This document shows positions 42,801-53,752 of a stretch of 64,000 nt of DNA, one piece after another. A model generated the notes under the pieces. The model was not told the origin of the DNA and made no database searches. It saw only the letters and a list, made by a program, of their open reading frames with translations. The translations under genes were made by a program, and so were the position numbers. The stretch is from Caenorhabditis remanei (Eukaryota; Nematoda; Chromadorea; Rhabditida; Rhabditidae), in NCBI RefSeq assembly GCF_010183535.1, contig NC_071328.1, positions 13,144,001 to 13,208,000 of the forward strand, written 5' to 3'. Position 1 is the stretch's first letter. Each line of letters starts with the position of its first letter.

Positions 42801-43580
42801 CTTTTCTCCAGATCCCGACATGACATAAAATTGAAAACATCGGATGGAGGCCGTTTTCTGATGACAAACAAAGAAATCCTCTGCCTTGCTTCTTCATATT
42901 TCCGGCAAAATCTCAAAGAACAAACCATCGAGTATACGGTAGCCAGAGCGGATACGTTGGAGAGTATTGATATTGTAAGTGAAAATGCGCTCTATCGATA
43001 AAAGTTGTCAATGGAGCCTTAGTTTTCTACTATTATAGTGTTTGACCTACCTGGTAACTGGACGATACAAAAAACCGAGAGAAATGACACCGCGACTCGC
43101 ATTCGAAATCATTAGCTTGGCTAGACAATGGAAAGTTTTCGAAGTGAAAATTCTGCAGAATTCACTCGAAAGGCACTGCTATGAGGAGTTGATAAAGGTA
43201 TGGGTGGCCTAGGAAAAGTTAGGCCACCACATGATTTTTCAGAACCGCGAAGACTTTCTCTACGTTTGCAACCTTCTAATCATTGCGGATGACTCTCAAT
43301 TCTCAAATATTGTGAACTGCTGTTTGGCCACTATCATCTCCTATCATTTCCATCAATTTATGAAGACTTTTGTCAACGGGGTGTGTAGGGGGGGGGGGGG
43401 GGGCGGAGCTTCTTTCCTAAAAATATTATACTTTTTCAGAACCACCCACTCAAAGAGCGCCTAACTCAACGTCGTGAATTCCAGCGGCCCTCTTTGGCAA
43501 TGCAAGTCAAACGGTCGTTTGCTGCATCGATTGAAACGAAAAGCTTTATTAAATTTCTGCCCGCGTTGGGAGAGGATTAG
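39839..43580 (+). CDS. BTB/POZ-type protein, 401 aa
   Basis: Exons 39839-39863, 39911-40031, 41034-41492, 42812-42974, 43039-43197, 43243-43380 and 43440-43580 join in phase from ATG (MKAIHMEQK) to TAG. The N-terminal block (residues about 1-200) contains DYFFDAI and charged helices. The BTB core begins SRHDIKLKTSDGGRFLMTNKEILCLASSYFRQNL. C-terminal helices include LQNSLERHCYEELIK and NREDFLYVCNLLIIADD. It is a head-to-head paralogue of 36710-39048. Introns hold dispersed repeats, an hAT-type MITE starting 12 bp after a donor (41505-41886), and a 16-base G run in the last intron. The cellular partner is unknown. Confidence 0.78.
41505..41886. mobile_element. hAT-type MITE, copy 2 (GTGGGYAC duplication)
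   Basis: CAGAGTTGCATGG ... GTACAACTCTG is flanked by GTGGGCAC and GTGGGTAC (7 of 8 matching). The arms are ATTCCGG-rich and the core matches copy 1. The left duplication overlaps the donor region of the BTB gene's third exon. Confidence 0.8.
43388..43403 (+). repeat. Poly-G tract (G16)
   Basis: Sixteen consecutive G residues sit in the last intron of the BTB gene, seven bases after the donor. Such tracts can form quadruplexes and are unstable in Caenorhabditis lacking the FANCJ-type helicase DOG-1. Confidence 0.85.
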
Positions 43581-44077
43581 GCTCCGCCCACCTGGAAGAT
43601 AGAAAATAAATGATTTTTACTTGGATACTGTAGATTTGATAAACATGGTGACAGGGGGGGACTGGGAAGAGGTGTAAATACGGGTTATTGGAGTGATACC
43701 GACCAGAACTGCATGGAATCCCGATTTCAGACTTCCAAATCTCGACAAATTTTGTCAGCGAGTTTATCGAAAGTTGGCGGTCGGAACTTACACTGACAAA
43801 AGTTACACTGACAAAAGTTACACTGACAAAAGTTACACTGACAATGATTTTTTTTCAAAATCTTGCTGATTGAAAAATTGGTGGAAATACTAACTAAGAC
43901 ATGATGAACACTTAATTGCAGAAATCAGTAAGTAGAAAGCTAAAAAACACATTCTTGATACAAAAGTCCAAAATAAACCATTTTAATCCCAATGATTTCC
44001 GCGTGATTTCATTTTTTCCAATCCACAAATCCTGAGTTTTCTAAATCACTTCATATTATTTTTTTGGTGAAAATTCG
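43581..44077. other. Intergenic region with short tandem repeat
   Basis: At about 43787-43845 the unit TTACACTGACAAAAG is repeated four times. The preceding sequence (GAGTTTATCGAAAGTTGGCGG) matches 41920-41945, where the same unit is repeated three times. A truncated hAT-type MITE end (CAGAACTGCATGGAAT) is at about 43706. No gene seen. Confidence 0.5.
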
Positions 44078-47000
44078 ATGAACTTAATTGTAATCATCTG
44101 TCTAATTGCACTTGTTGAATCTCGGAAATTGACGACCGAAGAGAATGAGAAACGTCTCGAAGTATGTGGATTGACTGGGAAACGTAAGTCTGTCTGTGTG
44201 TCTGTGCATGTCCGGATGTCTCCACTTTTCAGCAAAAGTGTTCAATGGGAGGCCGACGAAAAGCAGCGAAGCGCCATGGTCCGTCATGGTTATGACCAAA
44301 AAAGGAGATGAGGAAGGTGGATTTTGTACGGGAACGATTCTATCGCCAAGACATATTTTATCAGCGACACATTGTGCTGCAACTGGAGATGAGAACGAAT
44401 GGACGCATACAGATGTGAAGTTTCCGTCGCCGAAGGAGAAATGTGGAGAGCATGAGTGAGTTGGGGAGCATAATTAAGAAGTTGACATTCAGGAGGCGCC
44501 AAAGTACTTAAAAAACATGTTCTGGTTTAGAATTTTATATGGTTGTGTAGATCAAAAATAGGGCTACATTTTTGTAGTTGACAGTTTTTTGATAGCTCCG
44601 CCCACTTTTGAGATATGCGGGTTTAAAGATAGACGGGTAGGTAGGCGAGAGAGAGGAAGCCGAGGAGGAGACGCAGAGAAGTCGACCGCTCTCGTTTCTC
44701 TGCGTTTCTCCACCTCTAGCTTCCAATCTTTAAAGCCGCATATCTCAAAAGTGGGCGGAGCTATCAAAAAGTTTCCAACTACAAAAATCTAGCCCTTGTT
44801 TTGATCTACACGTTGAACACAAATTCAAAATAGCTCAACTAGTCGAAACACTGTTAAAACTTTTCCAAAAAATTGGATTTTTCCAGCAACCTCATCGTAA
44901 CAGAAGTGGCAGCCAGCAGAGTTCATGTGAGTAGCAGAAATTTGACTCTATTGGGAAGAGCCAAATATGTGAGTTTTTCTGGTGTGATGATCCTATTCCA
45001 AACTGTCCCGAAATAGAACTGGATATGAATATACCATTTGGATGTTTTCAATGAGAAATAACTAAGTTTGACAGTGTATTTCGGTGTCACTTGATTGTCC
45101 GATAAACTCAGTATTGCATGGGTTTGATAGAGCAAAAAAAGTTCATCAGTTTTGTAGTTGACCATTTTTTTGTAGGGACGCTATCTTGAAACTTACAGGT
45201 TGTCAAAGTGAAAAGCTCCAAAATTAGTCGGTTTCAGGGAGAAATGACTTTGGCAACCTGTAACTTTCCAGATAGTGTCCCTATAAAAAAATTGTCAACT
45301 ACAAAAACTATGTACTATTTTTGCTCTGTTCAGCCCATACAAAATTGAGTTTATCGGACAATCAGGTGACACTGAAATTCACTGTCAAAATTGGTCCCAC
45401 TGAAAGCAGCTATTTTGAGCGGTACTGTAGGGTTGTCGGTTCAGATTTCTACCAGTTCTGTTTCAAGACACCACCGTTTTCCTCCAAATTCAGCCTAATC
45501 TTATGAATCTTTCAGCTGCACATGTTCCAATTCTGTCGTGTAGTCAATAAAGGCGAGTATGAAGTACAGTATGCAGACGATATTATGATTATTGAGTTGG
45601 CAGATGATATTGAGTATTCGGAGAATGTTCAGCCCGCCTGTACTGCAAGTAAGTCAACAAGAAATTATCCGATAAGTCGAAGTTAGTGAAAATACAAGAG
45701 AATGCACATTTTCGAGTTTAGAAAAGTCCGTTTTTTTGTTTGATTTTGAAATAGAGATTAGGGCTGTACGGAAGTAAAGACGGAAGTGGAATGTATTTCG
45801 ACAATATGAAACTGACGGCAATAAAACAAACTTAATTAACTGTATTGAAGGTATTGTAAAAGGCAGGATGCGCCATATAATCTTTTATTTCCTGGTATAG
45901 CAAGGAGAAGGGCTTGCCGTCCTTCTCCCGCCCCAGTGTAGTATAAACTGAAATATTAAGAAGAAAAAAGGGACTCTCGGCCGGCCGCGTGGCTGTTTAC
46001 CAGAGTTGTACGGAATGCCATTTTTCAGTTTCCGGAATCCGGAATCCGGAACCGGAATCAAATTTTTTAAATCCGGAATCCGGAATCCGGAACCGGAATG
46101 ATATTTTACATTTTTCGGAATACGGAATCCCGAACCGGAATCAAATTTTCGGAATCCGGAATTCGGAATGATTCGATAAATTTGCAAGGCCAAGTCATTT
46201 TTTCGAGTGTTTTCGATGATATATAAAGTTTTAAACTACTTTTTAGGATCAAAACCGAAAAAGAATTACTATAGCTGTCTTTTAAACTCAAAACAATTTC
46301 CAAATTTCAACTTCTGAATTCCAGAAAAAGGAGACTCAAAAAACCGGAATCCGGAATCGGAATAAAAATGTTCATTTTCCGGAATCCGGAATCCGGAACC
46401 GGAATCATATTTTAAAAATCCGGAATCCGGAACCGGAACCGGAATGTCAAAAAAACCCGAAATTCCGGAATCCGGATTCCGGACAACTCTGTTGTTTACG
46501 CCCCGCTGAGCCGAGAGCAATACGTCATCTCAGTCGAGAGAGAACCCGAGGAAAAGAGAGAACAGACAGGTCAGAGACTGGCCTGTGACAGTATAACTAC
46601 CTGTCGATCATAATAAACCCCTTATGTGTTACCAGTGGACTTGGAAAAGCAGCTGAATTTGACAAACGGAAGTCGGAAGCAGAGACTTTTTTAGGTGCAC
46701 TGCTACGAGATAAGTAAAATGTTGGGATATTTTATGGTCGAATAGTAATTATACCTTCAATACAACTAATCAACTTTGTCTTATTACCGTCAGAATCATA
46801 CTGTGAAAACACATTTCCCTTCCGTCTTTACTTCTCCACATTTCTGCTCGCAGTGCATGCTACTGATTTTCTAAGAAAGCTAACAAATTGAATTAAAAAT
46901 GTTTATTATAGAGTTCTCATTTTAATTTGTAATACTTATTCAAATGGAGTCACAGATATTTCAATACCTCCTGAACCAATGTTAATAGTAGCCTTCTTTG

Positions 47001-50000
47001 ATCCATCATTAGATTGGATAACCATTCCGTTTAAATCCCTCCAATCCATTCCCAAAATATGTTCTCCATCATCTGTTCGCCTCAGCCTTTGGATCCTCAG
47101 ATATTTTAGATTCGGAAATCCTCCAGTCATCCATTTTCTGAGTATCTCATCCAAATCCTTGTTTCCCAGTCGAGACTCCTCGAGTGTAATGCTACTGCAA
47201 GTGCACGACAAAAGAGATTCCAGAGTAAACCAGTTGCAACCAAAGATACTAATTTCTTTTGTTGGCCATGAAGTGAAAACTGGTGTGAAACCAGAATTCA
47301 TATTATCGAAAAAGATCTGAAGATCCTCAACCAGTCCCAAATTACTGGATATCTGGTTCCACAAGTTTTGATATTTTGATCCATCAAATAGGATACAAAG
47401 CGTCTTGAATTCCAGTTGTAGATCAAAAAACATTAAAATTGTTTGTTGAAATGAATCACTATCACAACAACTAAAAGTAGTTGTAATCTTGCATCGAAAC
47501 ATTTTTAATAGATGTGAAATAAAAGACAGAAATCCTTCTTGCTGATTCTTCCAAAATGTGTTGATTCCCGTAATACAACATGAAATATAAAATTGTTGAG
47601 TATTTGAAATGTCGCTACTCCAGGTATCAGGATAAATGAAAATGTCAAATTTATCATTATAATTTTTAGTGTGAACTCTGATTCCTTGGTTGAACATGTC
47701 TAGACTGACTATAACTTTTTGAGAGTACAAACGATCATTATTGATTTGAATCGCGGTTTTCTTGGAGCAGAGGGAGAGCATGATCCTGGAAATAGAGGAC
47801 ATCTAGTTCGCTTAGGTTAATAAGGTTTACTTACTTTTCTCCGATACTCAATGCTTTGAACACAGCGAACAGGGCCAATCGAGGAAGACGTAGGAGGGGA
47901 AATTGGGAAGTCATTGGGGGCAGAGATAGAAGATGTATGAGGAGAACGGGAGGAATGAGACTGAGGATTGGAAGTGTGTAAATATAATGTGGGATTGGAG
48001 GAGTGCCGGCGTTTCGTGGCGAGACCACAACAAGCCTATGGGAAAATAAGGGATCGACTTTGTGCGCAATGGTTGCTGGGGTCGGTCGATCCGTTAATAG
48101 TCAGGATTAGATCGTCTTGATGTGAAATCTGTGTACTGGAGGGAGAGTAATGAGATTTGTAAATAGAATGTGGGTATGGAAGGGTGTCTGCGTTTTGTGG
48201 CGAGTCCTTAGATGTCTATTGGGAAATTGGGTCGATTGATCCGTCATTTTCCCCATAGACATCTGAGGTCTCGCCACGAAACGCAGGTACTCCTCCAACC
48301 CAAGTTACACGGAAGTCGGAAGTGAAGACTTTTCAGGTGCACTGCAGAGTTGTCCGGAATCCGGATTCCGGAATTCCGGGTTTTTTTTCGGCATTCCGGT
48401 ATTTTGAGTTTCCTTTTTCCGGAATCCAGAAGTTGAAATTTAAAATTTTTTTGAGTTTAAAAGACAACTATATTACTTCTTTTCCGGTTTTAATCCTAAA
48501 AAGTAGTTTTAACCTTTATTTATCATTAAAAACAATCGAAAAAAAAGACATGGTCTTGCAAATTTATCGAATCATTCCGAATTACAGGTTCCGAAATTCT
48601 GGAATTCCGGGTTTTTTCGGCATTTCGATTCCGGATTCCGGATTCCGGAAACTGAAAAATGGCATTCCGTACAACTCTGGTGCACTGCTACCGGATAAGT
48701 AATCAGATTTGAAAATTTGGAAATCCCAGCCGATTTCCTTTCTTGACCCATAACTCCATCTTGACTGGGAATTATATACTCGGAATTATACCGATTCATT
48801 CATCAAAAACAGCAAACTCTGGTTTTTTTCTAATTTACATATTTGTCCGTTTCAGGAGACACAATTGACAATGAAATCGGAACACAATTGGACTTCTTCG
48901 GATATGGAGACAACCGTAAGACTACGATTCTTTCCATTGTTATATATTCTTATTCCAGCACCTGCCGACATGCCAAAAAGTCCACCCAGAACGAGAAACG
49001 AGATACTTTTGCTGCATCACAAAACCTATGTAAAATATAATTTTGTTTTGCAACATTCGTGCTCTAACGCATTTTTAGGTGTCGCATATGGTCAAAGATG
49101 GCTATCAATTCAGTATGGACTCGAGAATCTTTGCGACGAAAAGTGTGAAAATGAATACGATCGCGTGTCCGGTAGGTTATTTTGTAGATTGAATCTACGG
49201 CTTCATTTTTGTAGTTGACAACTTTTTGATAGCTCCGACCACTTTTGAGATATGCTATGTGTAATTTGGTCAGTGTAGTTTGTCATTGTAACATAATTGT
49301 CATTGTAGAAAGGTGGTCAGTGTAAAATCGACCAACTTTGAGAATGACATCCCCTTTGATCCTATTTTGGGAAATTTACATTTTTCTTGTAGATCAAACA
49401 CAGGGTTTCATTTTTGTAGTTGATCACTTTTTACTAGCTCCGCCCACTTTTGACCTACGCGCTTTTAAATATGAGAGTTTTGAATCTCCATGACAAGTCC
49501 TTTTGGTTTACTTGGCGGGTTGGAAAATTTGGGTTGGAAAATGAGGGCTTCCACCTGAAGTGTATTGGATAGTAATGCCAAATTTAAAATCAGTGCAAAA
49601 TTTACCGTATATACCTCATTTTTAAGTCAAACAACGTCAAACGAGCGTTTACAGTACCACGTTGAAAACTCCTAAAAATTTCGAGAATTTTCTGAAAATC
49701 AGGCAACTTTGATGGGGTGTCCTGAACACCGGTATTGTACAAAATTGAATATTTTTGTTCGATTATGTAGATATATCCTAGGACTTCATTTTTGTAGTTG
49801 ACAATTTTTTGATAGCTCCGCCCACTTTTCAGTTACACTTCTTTGAAAAAGGTAGCAGGGAGCACGCGCTCAAAACCTTAAGATTTTTAAAGGCGCATAT
49901 CTCAAAAGTGGGCGGAGCTATCAAAAAGTTGTCAACTACAAAAACGTAGTTCTAGATTTGATCTACACATGTATTATTAATTTAAAAATATCTAACCTAG

Positions 50001-50333
50001 AATTGACCCATTATTTGACTCAATTGACAGGGCGACTCTGGTGGTGGTGCAATCAGAAAAATTGATGGAAGGAATACGGTGGTTGGAGTGGCTATGCGAG
50101 GTAATTATTATTATTTTAATTAGTATTTTAATAAGTAATTTTCAGGTAGTTGTGAAAAAATGGTACGAGGAAGAGATGGATTCGAAATTCACGCATCTGT
50201 TGGTTATAATCATGATAATATTTGTGAATCGACTGGAATTTGTAATCCTCCGAGACCGGATTCCAGTCAATTTATGAGTTGGATGCTCGTGTTCATTGTG
50301 GTTTTTATTGGTGTGTTGTGGCAAGAAAAATGA
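44078..50333 (+). CDS. Trypsin-like serine protease with C-terminal hydrophobic anchor (341 aa)
   Basis: Exons 44078-44183, 44233-44455, 44887-44968, 45516-45648, 48856-48915, 48959-49029, 49079-49171, 50031-50100 and 50146-50333 join in phase. A signal peptide (MNLIVIICLIALVES) and propeptide-like stretch with CGLTGK are followed by the S1 domain. The catalytic triad is visible: His in LSATHC, Asp in DDIMIIEL and Ser in GDSGGG. A C-terminal hydrophobic segment (FMSWMLVFIVVFIGVLW) suggests a membrane or GPI anchor. Intron 4 (45649-48855, 3.2 kb) hosts a minus-strand F-box gene and two hAT-type MITEs. The downstream gene at 53753 is a catalytically dead relative. No C. elegans symbol can be assigned from sequence alone. 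Confidence 0.85.
45075..45390. repeat. Palindromic repeat in protease intron 3
   Basis: GGTGTCACTTGATTGTCCGATAAACTCA at the left is mirrored by GAGTTTATCGGACAATCAGGTGACACTG at the right, with GTAGTTGAC and GTCAACTAC words nearer the centre. Confidence 0.65.
46001..46491. mobile_element. hAT-type MITE, copy 3
   Basis: CAGAGTTGTACGG ... GGACAACTCTG is flanked by CTGTTTAC and TTGTTTAC (7 of 8). The arms carry GGAATCCGGA repeats and the core resembles copies 1 and 2. It lies in intron 4 of the protease. Confidence 0.8.
46936..47914 (-). CDS. F-box/FBA-type protein (309 aa), nested in protease intron
   Basis: Exons 47835-47914 and 46936-47785. The N-terminal F-box reads FPLLRLPRLALFAVFKALSIGEKIMLSLCSKKT. 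A long C-terminal FBA_2-like region follows, with FWKNQQEGFLSFISHLLKMF, and the typical ending WMTGGFPNLKYLRIQRL then GMDWRDLNGMVIQSNDG. Such F-box proteins are a rapidly evolving Caenorhabditis family thought to be SCF ubiquitin-ligase adaptors. It lies wholly within intron 4 of the plus-strand protease, on the opposite strand. About 100 bp upstream, at 48190-48300, is an inverted duplication of promoter-proximal sequence (TTTTGTGGCGAG / CTCGCCACGAAA). Confidence 0.8.
48345..48679. mobile_element. hAT-type MITE, copy 4 (exact GTGCACTG duplication)
   Basis: CAGAGTTGTCCGG ... GTACAACTCTG is flanked on both sides by GTGCACTG (48337-48344 and 48680-48687). The uninterrupted target can be compared with 46690-46720, which has a related sequence AGGTGCACTGCTACGAGATAAG without the insert. 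Confidence 0.88.
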
Positions 50334-51265
50334 AGATTTTGAAGGGAATAATAAAGTTTAATATTGAAAAAGTGTTTTCTAGAAAGAGCCTGTTACACTT
50401 TTTGCTGCAAATCTATTTTGCTAAATTTTCAAGTAGATCAAAAATCGGGCTACATTTTTGTAGTCGACAGTTTTTTTGCTCTTCACGTTTTCGAGATAAG
50501 AGCGTGCAAAGCTGAATCACAGAGAGAGAGTAAGAGAGACGCAGAGAAGGCAGACATAATACAGGTTTATTGATTAATCAAACAGTATATCTGCAGTAAG
50601 TGTAATAAATGAGGAAATAAATCAAATCAAAATGAATCAGGAGGAATTGAGTGATTGACAACAGTTGGGGAAGTTAGTTGTAGGAACTCACGATTTGATA
50701 CAAGCGCGAAAAGATAATTGCAATAGAATACAAGCACAAGTGAACGGGAGAACTTTTGATATCAATACAGAATATGGTGGTATTTCTTGGTACAAAATCA
50801 GTGTCGGGCATCGATTCAGTTCATTTGAATCATACTTGTCAACCGGGCCAAAACGGGCCGACACAGGCCGGCTCGTAACTCGCTTCAAACTCAATATTAT
50901 GAGCTCAAAAATATACCAAAATGTAGATCTCGACGAGTTCTATCTCCGTGACGTACTACGGAGCGGATGGCTATTCATTAATGTGCCGCGGGCCGGGAAA
51001 AAGTGCCAAAAAACGCGAAAATTGTCAAAAAAGCCATTCTAGCCCGGCCCGCGGCATATTAACGAATAAACATCCGGCCCGTAGTAGGTCACGGACATAG
51101 AACTCGCTGAGATCTACATTTTGGTATATTTTTGAGCTTATAATATTGAGTTTGACGCGAGTTACGAGCCGCCGTGTCGGCCCGTTTCGGCCCGGCTGAC
51201 AAGTATGATTTGAATGAATTTTGGTTCAAAAATTTTGAAATTTCAACCGTCTTGCATTATGGAAA
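50334..51265. other. Intergenic region with repeats and a possible F-box fragment
   Basis: After the protease's AATAAA (about 50348) lies a half-copy of the GTAGTTGAC family (50450-50545). At 50690-50830 there is a minus-strand open segment (NRCPTLILYQEIPPYSVLISK) without start or partner exons, possibly an F-box gene relic. A TA-flanked MITE (50835-51203) follows. Confidence 0.45.
50835..51203. repeat. TA-flanked palindromic MITE, near-full-length hairpin
   Basis: The ends CTTGTCAACCGGGCC and CGGCCCGGCTGACAAG are flanked by TA (50833-50834, 51204-51205). The two arms of about 180 bp are inverted copies and include GGGCCGACAC / GTGTCGGCCC and matching ATGTAGATCTCGACGAG / CTCGCTGAGATCTACAT segments. 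Confidence 0.8.
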
Positions 51266-52723
51266 TCACCAAACAATAATTGATAACATTTGAAGATAAT
51301 ATGGTTTATGCTCTTTAACAGGTTCTCCCTCATTTTCCGGCTCTTCAACCCTGTTCTCTCTCGCATCGAAATCAATATTATCCTCCATCTCATTAACATC
51401 TTCATACTTCTGAATCCATCTCACTGGAACTGGCGAGCAGTCACTGTTTCTTTTATACTTGTGCCATTGCAGTGTTGCAGTCCTACCGTCACTCAGTTGA
51501 ATGTCATAGCCACCGAATATCCAGTTTGAATATGTTCCTCCCCAAAGTTGTGTTCTGAAAATGCATATACATACTCATGGAACCGATTTCCAAGTTTTCA
51601 CCGGCCCGGCCCGGTCAACCCGGTTGGCCCGGGTTTTCGAAAAACGTGTTTTTTTCAGGAGTGATTTTTGAAAAAGTGGTTTTTGGGGCATTTTCTGCAA
51701 AAATTCGACTAAATTGATGATTTTTATTAGGTCTACAGTGAATTTAGTGATAAAAAAGCACTTGAAAGTTTTTTTGGGGTGCAAAAATTTAAAAAAAAAA
51801 TTCCACCCGTTCCGACCGGGCCGGGCCGGCCCGTCAAATGACAAGTATGCAAAACTTACTCAAAATATCTCTTTGTGTTTCTTGGATCTCGTTTGACAAC
51901 TGGAATTCCTTTTAGAATAGTTCGTAAGTTGATTGTCTCTTTCACTCTAAAAAACGCCAGCTTCAATCTCGAATTCGTGCGTCCTGATGTCCAACTTTTT
52001 AAAAACATGTTCAAATATTCATTGGTCAATACACTTTTTCGAATGTCCATTTCCACAGTATTGAGCATAGTTAGTAGATCTCCATCACTCAAACAGATAG
52101 TGTTTAAACACTTGTATAATTGAATGGGAGATGAGTCTGAGATGGTTTCGCGGACGTAGGTCTTATCACGTATAGCATATAATTCTAAGACTTCGATTGG
52201 TTTTTTGTTAGACTGCAATAAATAATCGATTTGCTTTGTTTTGTCGCAATTATAGTATAATTTCAAAATAGACTCTTGCTCCAGATTGTTGATATATTTG
52301 AATATCAAATTCATATCTTTTTCTCCCAATTTTGCATCAATGTGAATTGTCTTAACAGATGCGTTGAATATATTCAATAGATGCTTTAACACGTCCAAAA
52401 ATCCTTCGATTACGTTTTCAGTCGAAAAGCGGAAATGACGGAAGCCATCGTTGAGAGCAAAACAGTGTTCATTATACGGTTGGAGCTGGAAGACAAGTCT
52501 AACATAAAGTTTTGGATCAAAAAATATTGTTGCTGATGTGGATTTTTGAGTGAGCGACTTCGTGAGATATTTGGTGCGTTTTGAGATTAATGAGAAATCA
52601 AATCTGAAAAAAATGGTAAAATGATTATTTAGAGAATAAATCAACATACATCTCATCGGGATTCCAGTAGCTCAGAATATTTTTGAATGCTAATAAGGGT
52701 AGTTTCAGGAGCCGGAATGTCAT
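51266..52723 (-). CDS. F-box/FBA-type protein (368 aa)
   Basis: Exons 52650-52723, 51860-52603 and 51266-51554, in phase. The F-box is at the N-terminus (FRLLKLPLLAFKNILSYWNPDE then FDFSLISKRTKYL). The body carries FBA_2-type features: FLDVLKHLLNIFN, then LNMFLKSWTSGRTNSRLKLAFFRV. The last exon (TQLWGGTYSNWIFGGYDIQLSDGRTATLQWH) gives the usual strand-rich ending, with an acidic tail. It is predicted to be an SCF adaptor. It is related in layout to the nested gene at 46936-47914. The second intron (51555-51859) is largely a GGCCCGG-rich MITE. Confidence 0.8.
51575..51850. repeat. GGCCCGG-rich MITE-like insert in F-box intron
   Basis: CACCGGCCCGGCCCGGTCAA near the left and GGGCCGGGCCGGCCCGTC with GACAAGTATG at the right are inverted. 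The right end matches the TA-flanked family; the left end is degenerate. Confidence 0.55.
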
Positions 52724-52789
52724 CGATTTTGAAGGAGAGAAGAGCGGAGAACTATCGATTACTCAAATGGGTACTCAATGAAGGTAAGG

Positions 52790-53034
52790 TCAGTAAACAG
52801 CGATTACTGTGTGATTCTCACCTGTAGTGTAAATAGGTAACCGCGACGCGACCGCGACGCAACCGCATCTCATCGGTCCTTTCTGAACAAACTGGCCCTC
52901 GTCGACTGCGTAAACACATACCAGAAAATTGCCTCCTACTGTTGCATACTTGCTATTAGGACAGATCCGGGCATCCACGTACTGGCACGTACCTCTCTTC
53001 AAACAGCGATGATCTAAAAATTTACGCGGAAATT
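52790..53034 (-). pseudogene. Orphan Cys-rich exon-like segment
   Basis: Open on the minus strand after an acceptor-like TTTTTAG: DHRCLKRGTCQYVDARICPNSKYATVGGNFLVCVY ... MRCGCVAVASRLP, with a donor-like GGTGAGAAT near 52812. It has seven Cys and could be an exon of a secreted protein, but no partner exon or start was found between it and the F-box start at 52723. The call is tentative. Confidence 0.3.
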
Positions 53035-53752
53035 GAGGATAGTAGTAGTAACCAGAGTTGCATGGAATTCTCACTTCCGACTTCCTAGCACTTTTTCCAT
53101 TCCTACTTCCGACTTCCGAGTTCCGGATAAGAAATTTGACTTCCGACTTCCGGATAAGTAATTTTATTTCCGACTTCCGACATTCCCTAACTGTGAAAAA
53201 AAACTTCCGAAATTTCCGTCGTTTTCCGGAACTGTTTTCCGTCGGAACATTTCCGAATTTTATTTTCGGAACTTTCGGAAATTTCCGAAATTTTCATTAT
53301 CTGTTCGCCGGCACATTGACACATTCTGGTGACATATTGTCCTCAGTAAGTGAACGAATGACAGGAAGACGAGAATGATCACCGAAAAATTGCCAAAAAT
53401 GCCAAAATTTGTGTTTTTCTGTGTTTATAGACAGAAAAATAGTGAAAAACCGCAAAAAATCGATCGAAAATGAGTTTTAAAGCGAAAAATGGGAATTTGG
53501 ATTTCTAGGCCACTGATGATTTTTTCACTGTTTTCATCAATTTTTGCAGTCTCTAAGAGGAATAACAGTAAAAAAATATGAAAAATGGCAAAAAAGGTCA
53601 AAAATGAGTTTTATTGCGAAAAATGGGAATTCAAAACCATTTTCGACGTGACCTTTCTAGTCTTGTGCCCGGAAAACGTGTCCCATGAAACGACTTGAGA
53701 AAAAAACTCTCAGTTCATTATTCCAACCAAATCACTTCAAATTGAAGAAATA
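53035..53752. other. Intergenic region with partial hAT-type MITE
   Basis: A left end CAGAGTTGCATGGAATTC at about 53052 is followed by ACTTCCGACTTCCG-rich repeats to about 53300, without a recognisable matching right end. The rest is AT-rich with GCCAAAAATG-like words. No gene. Confidence 0.45.
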
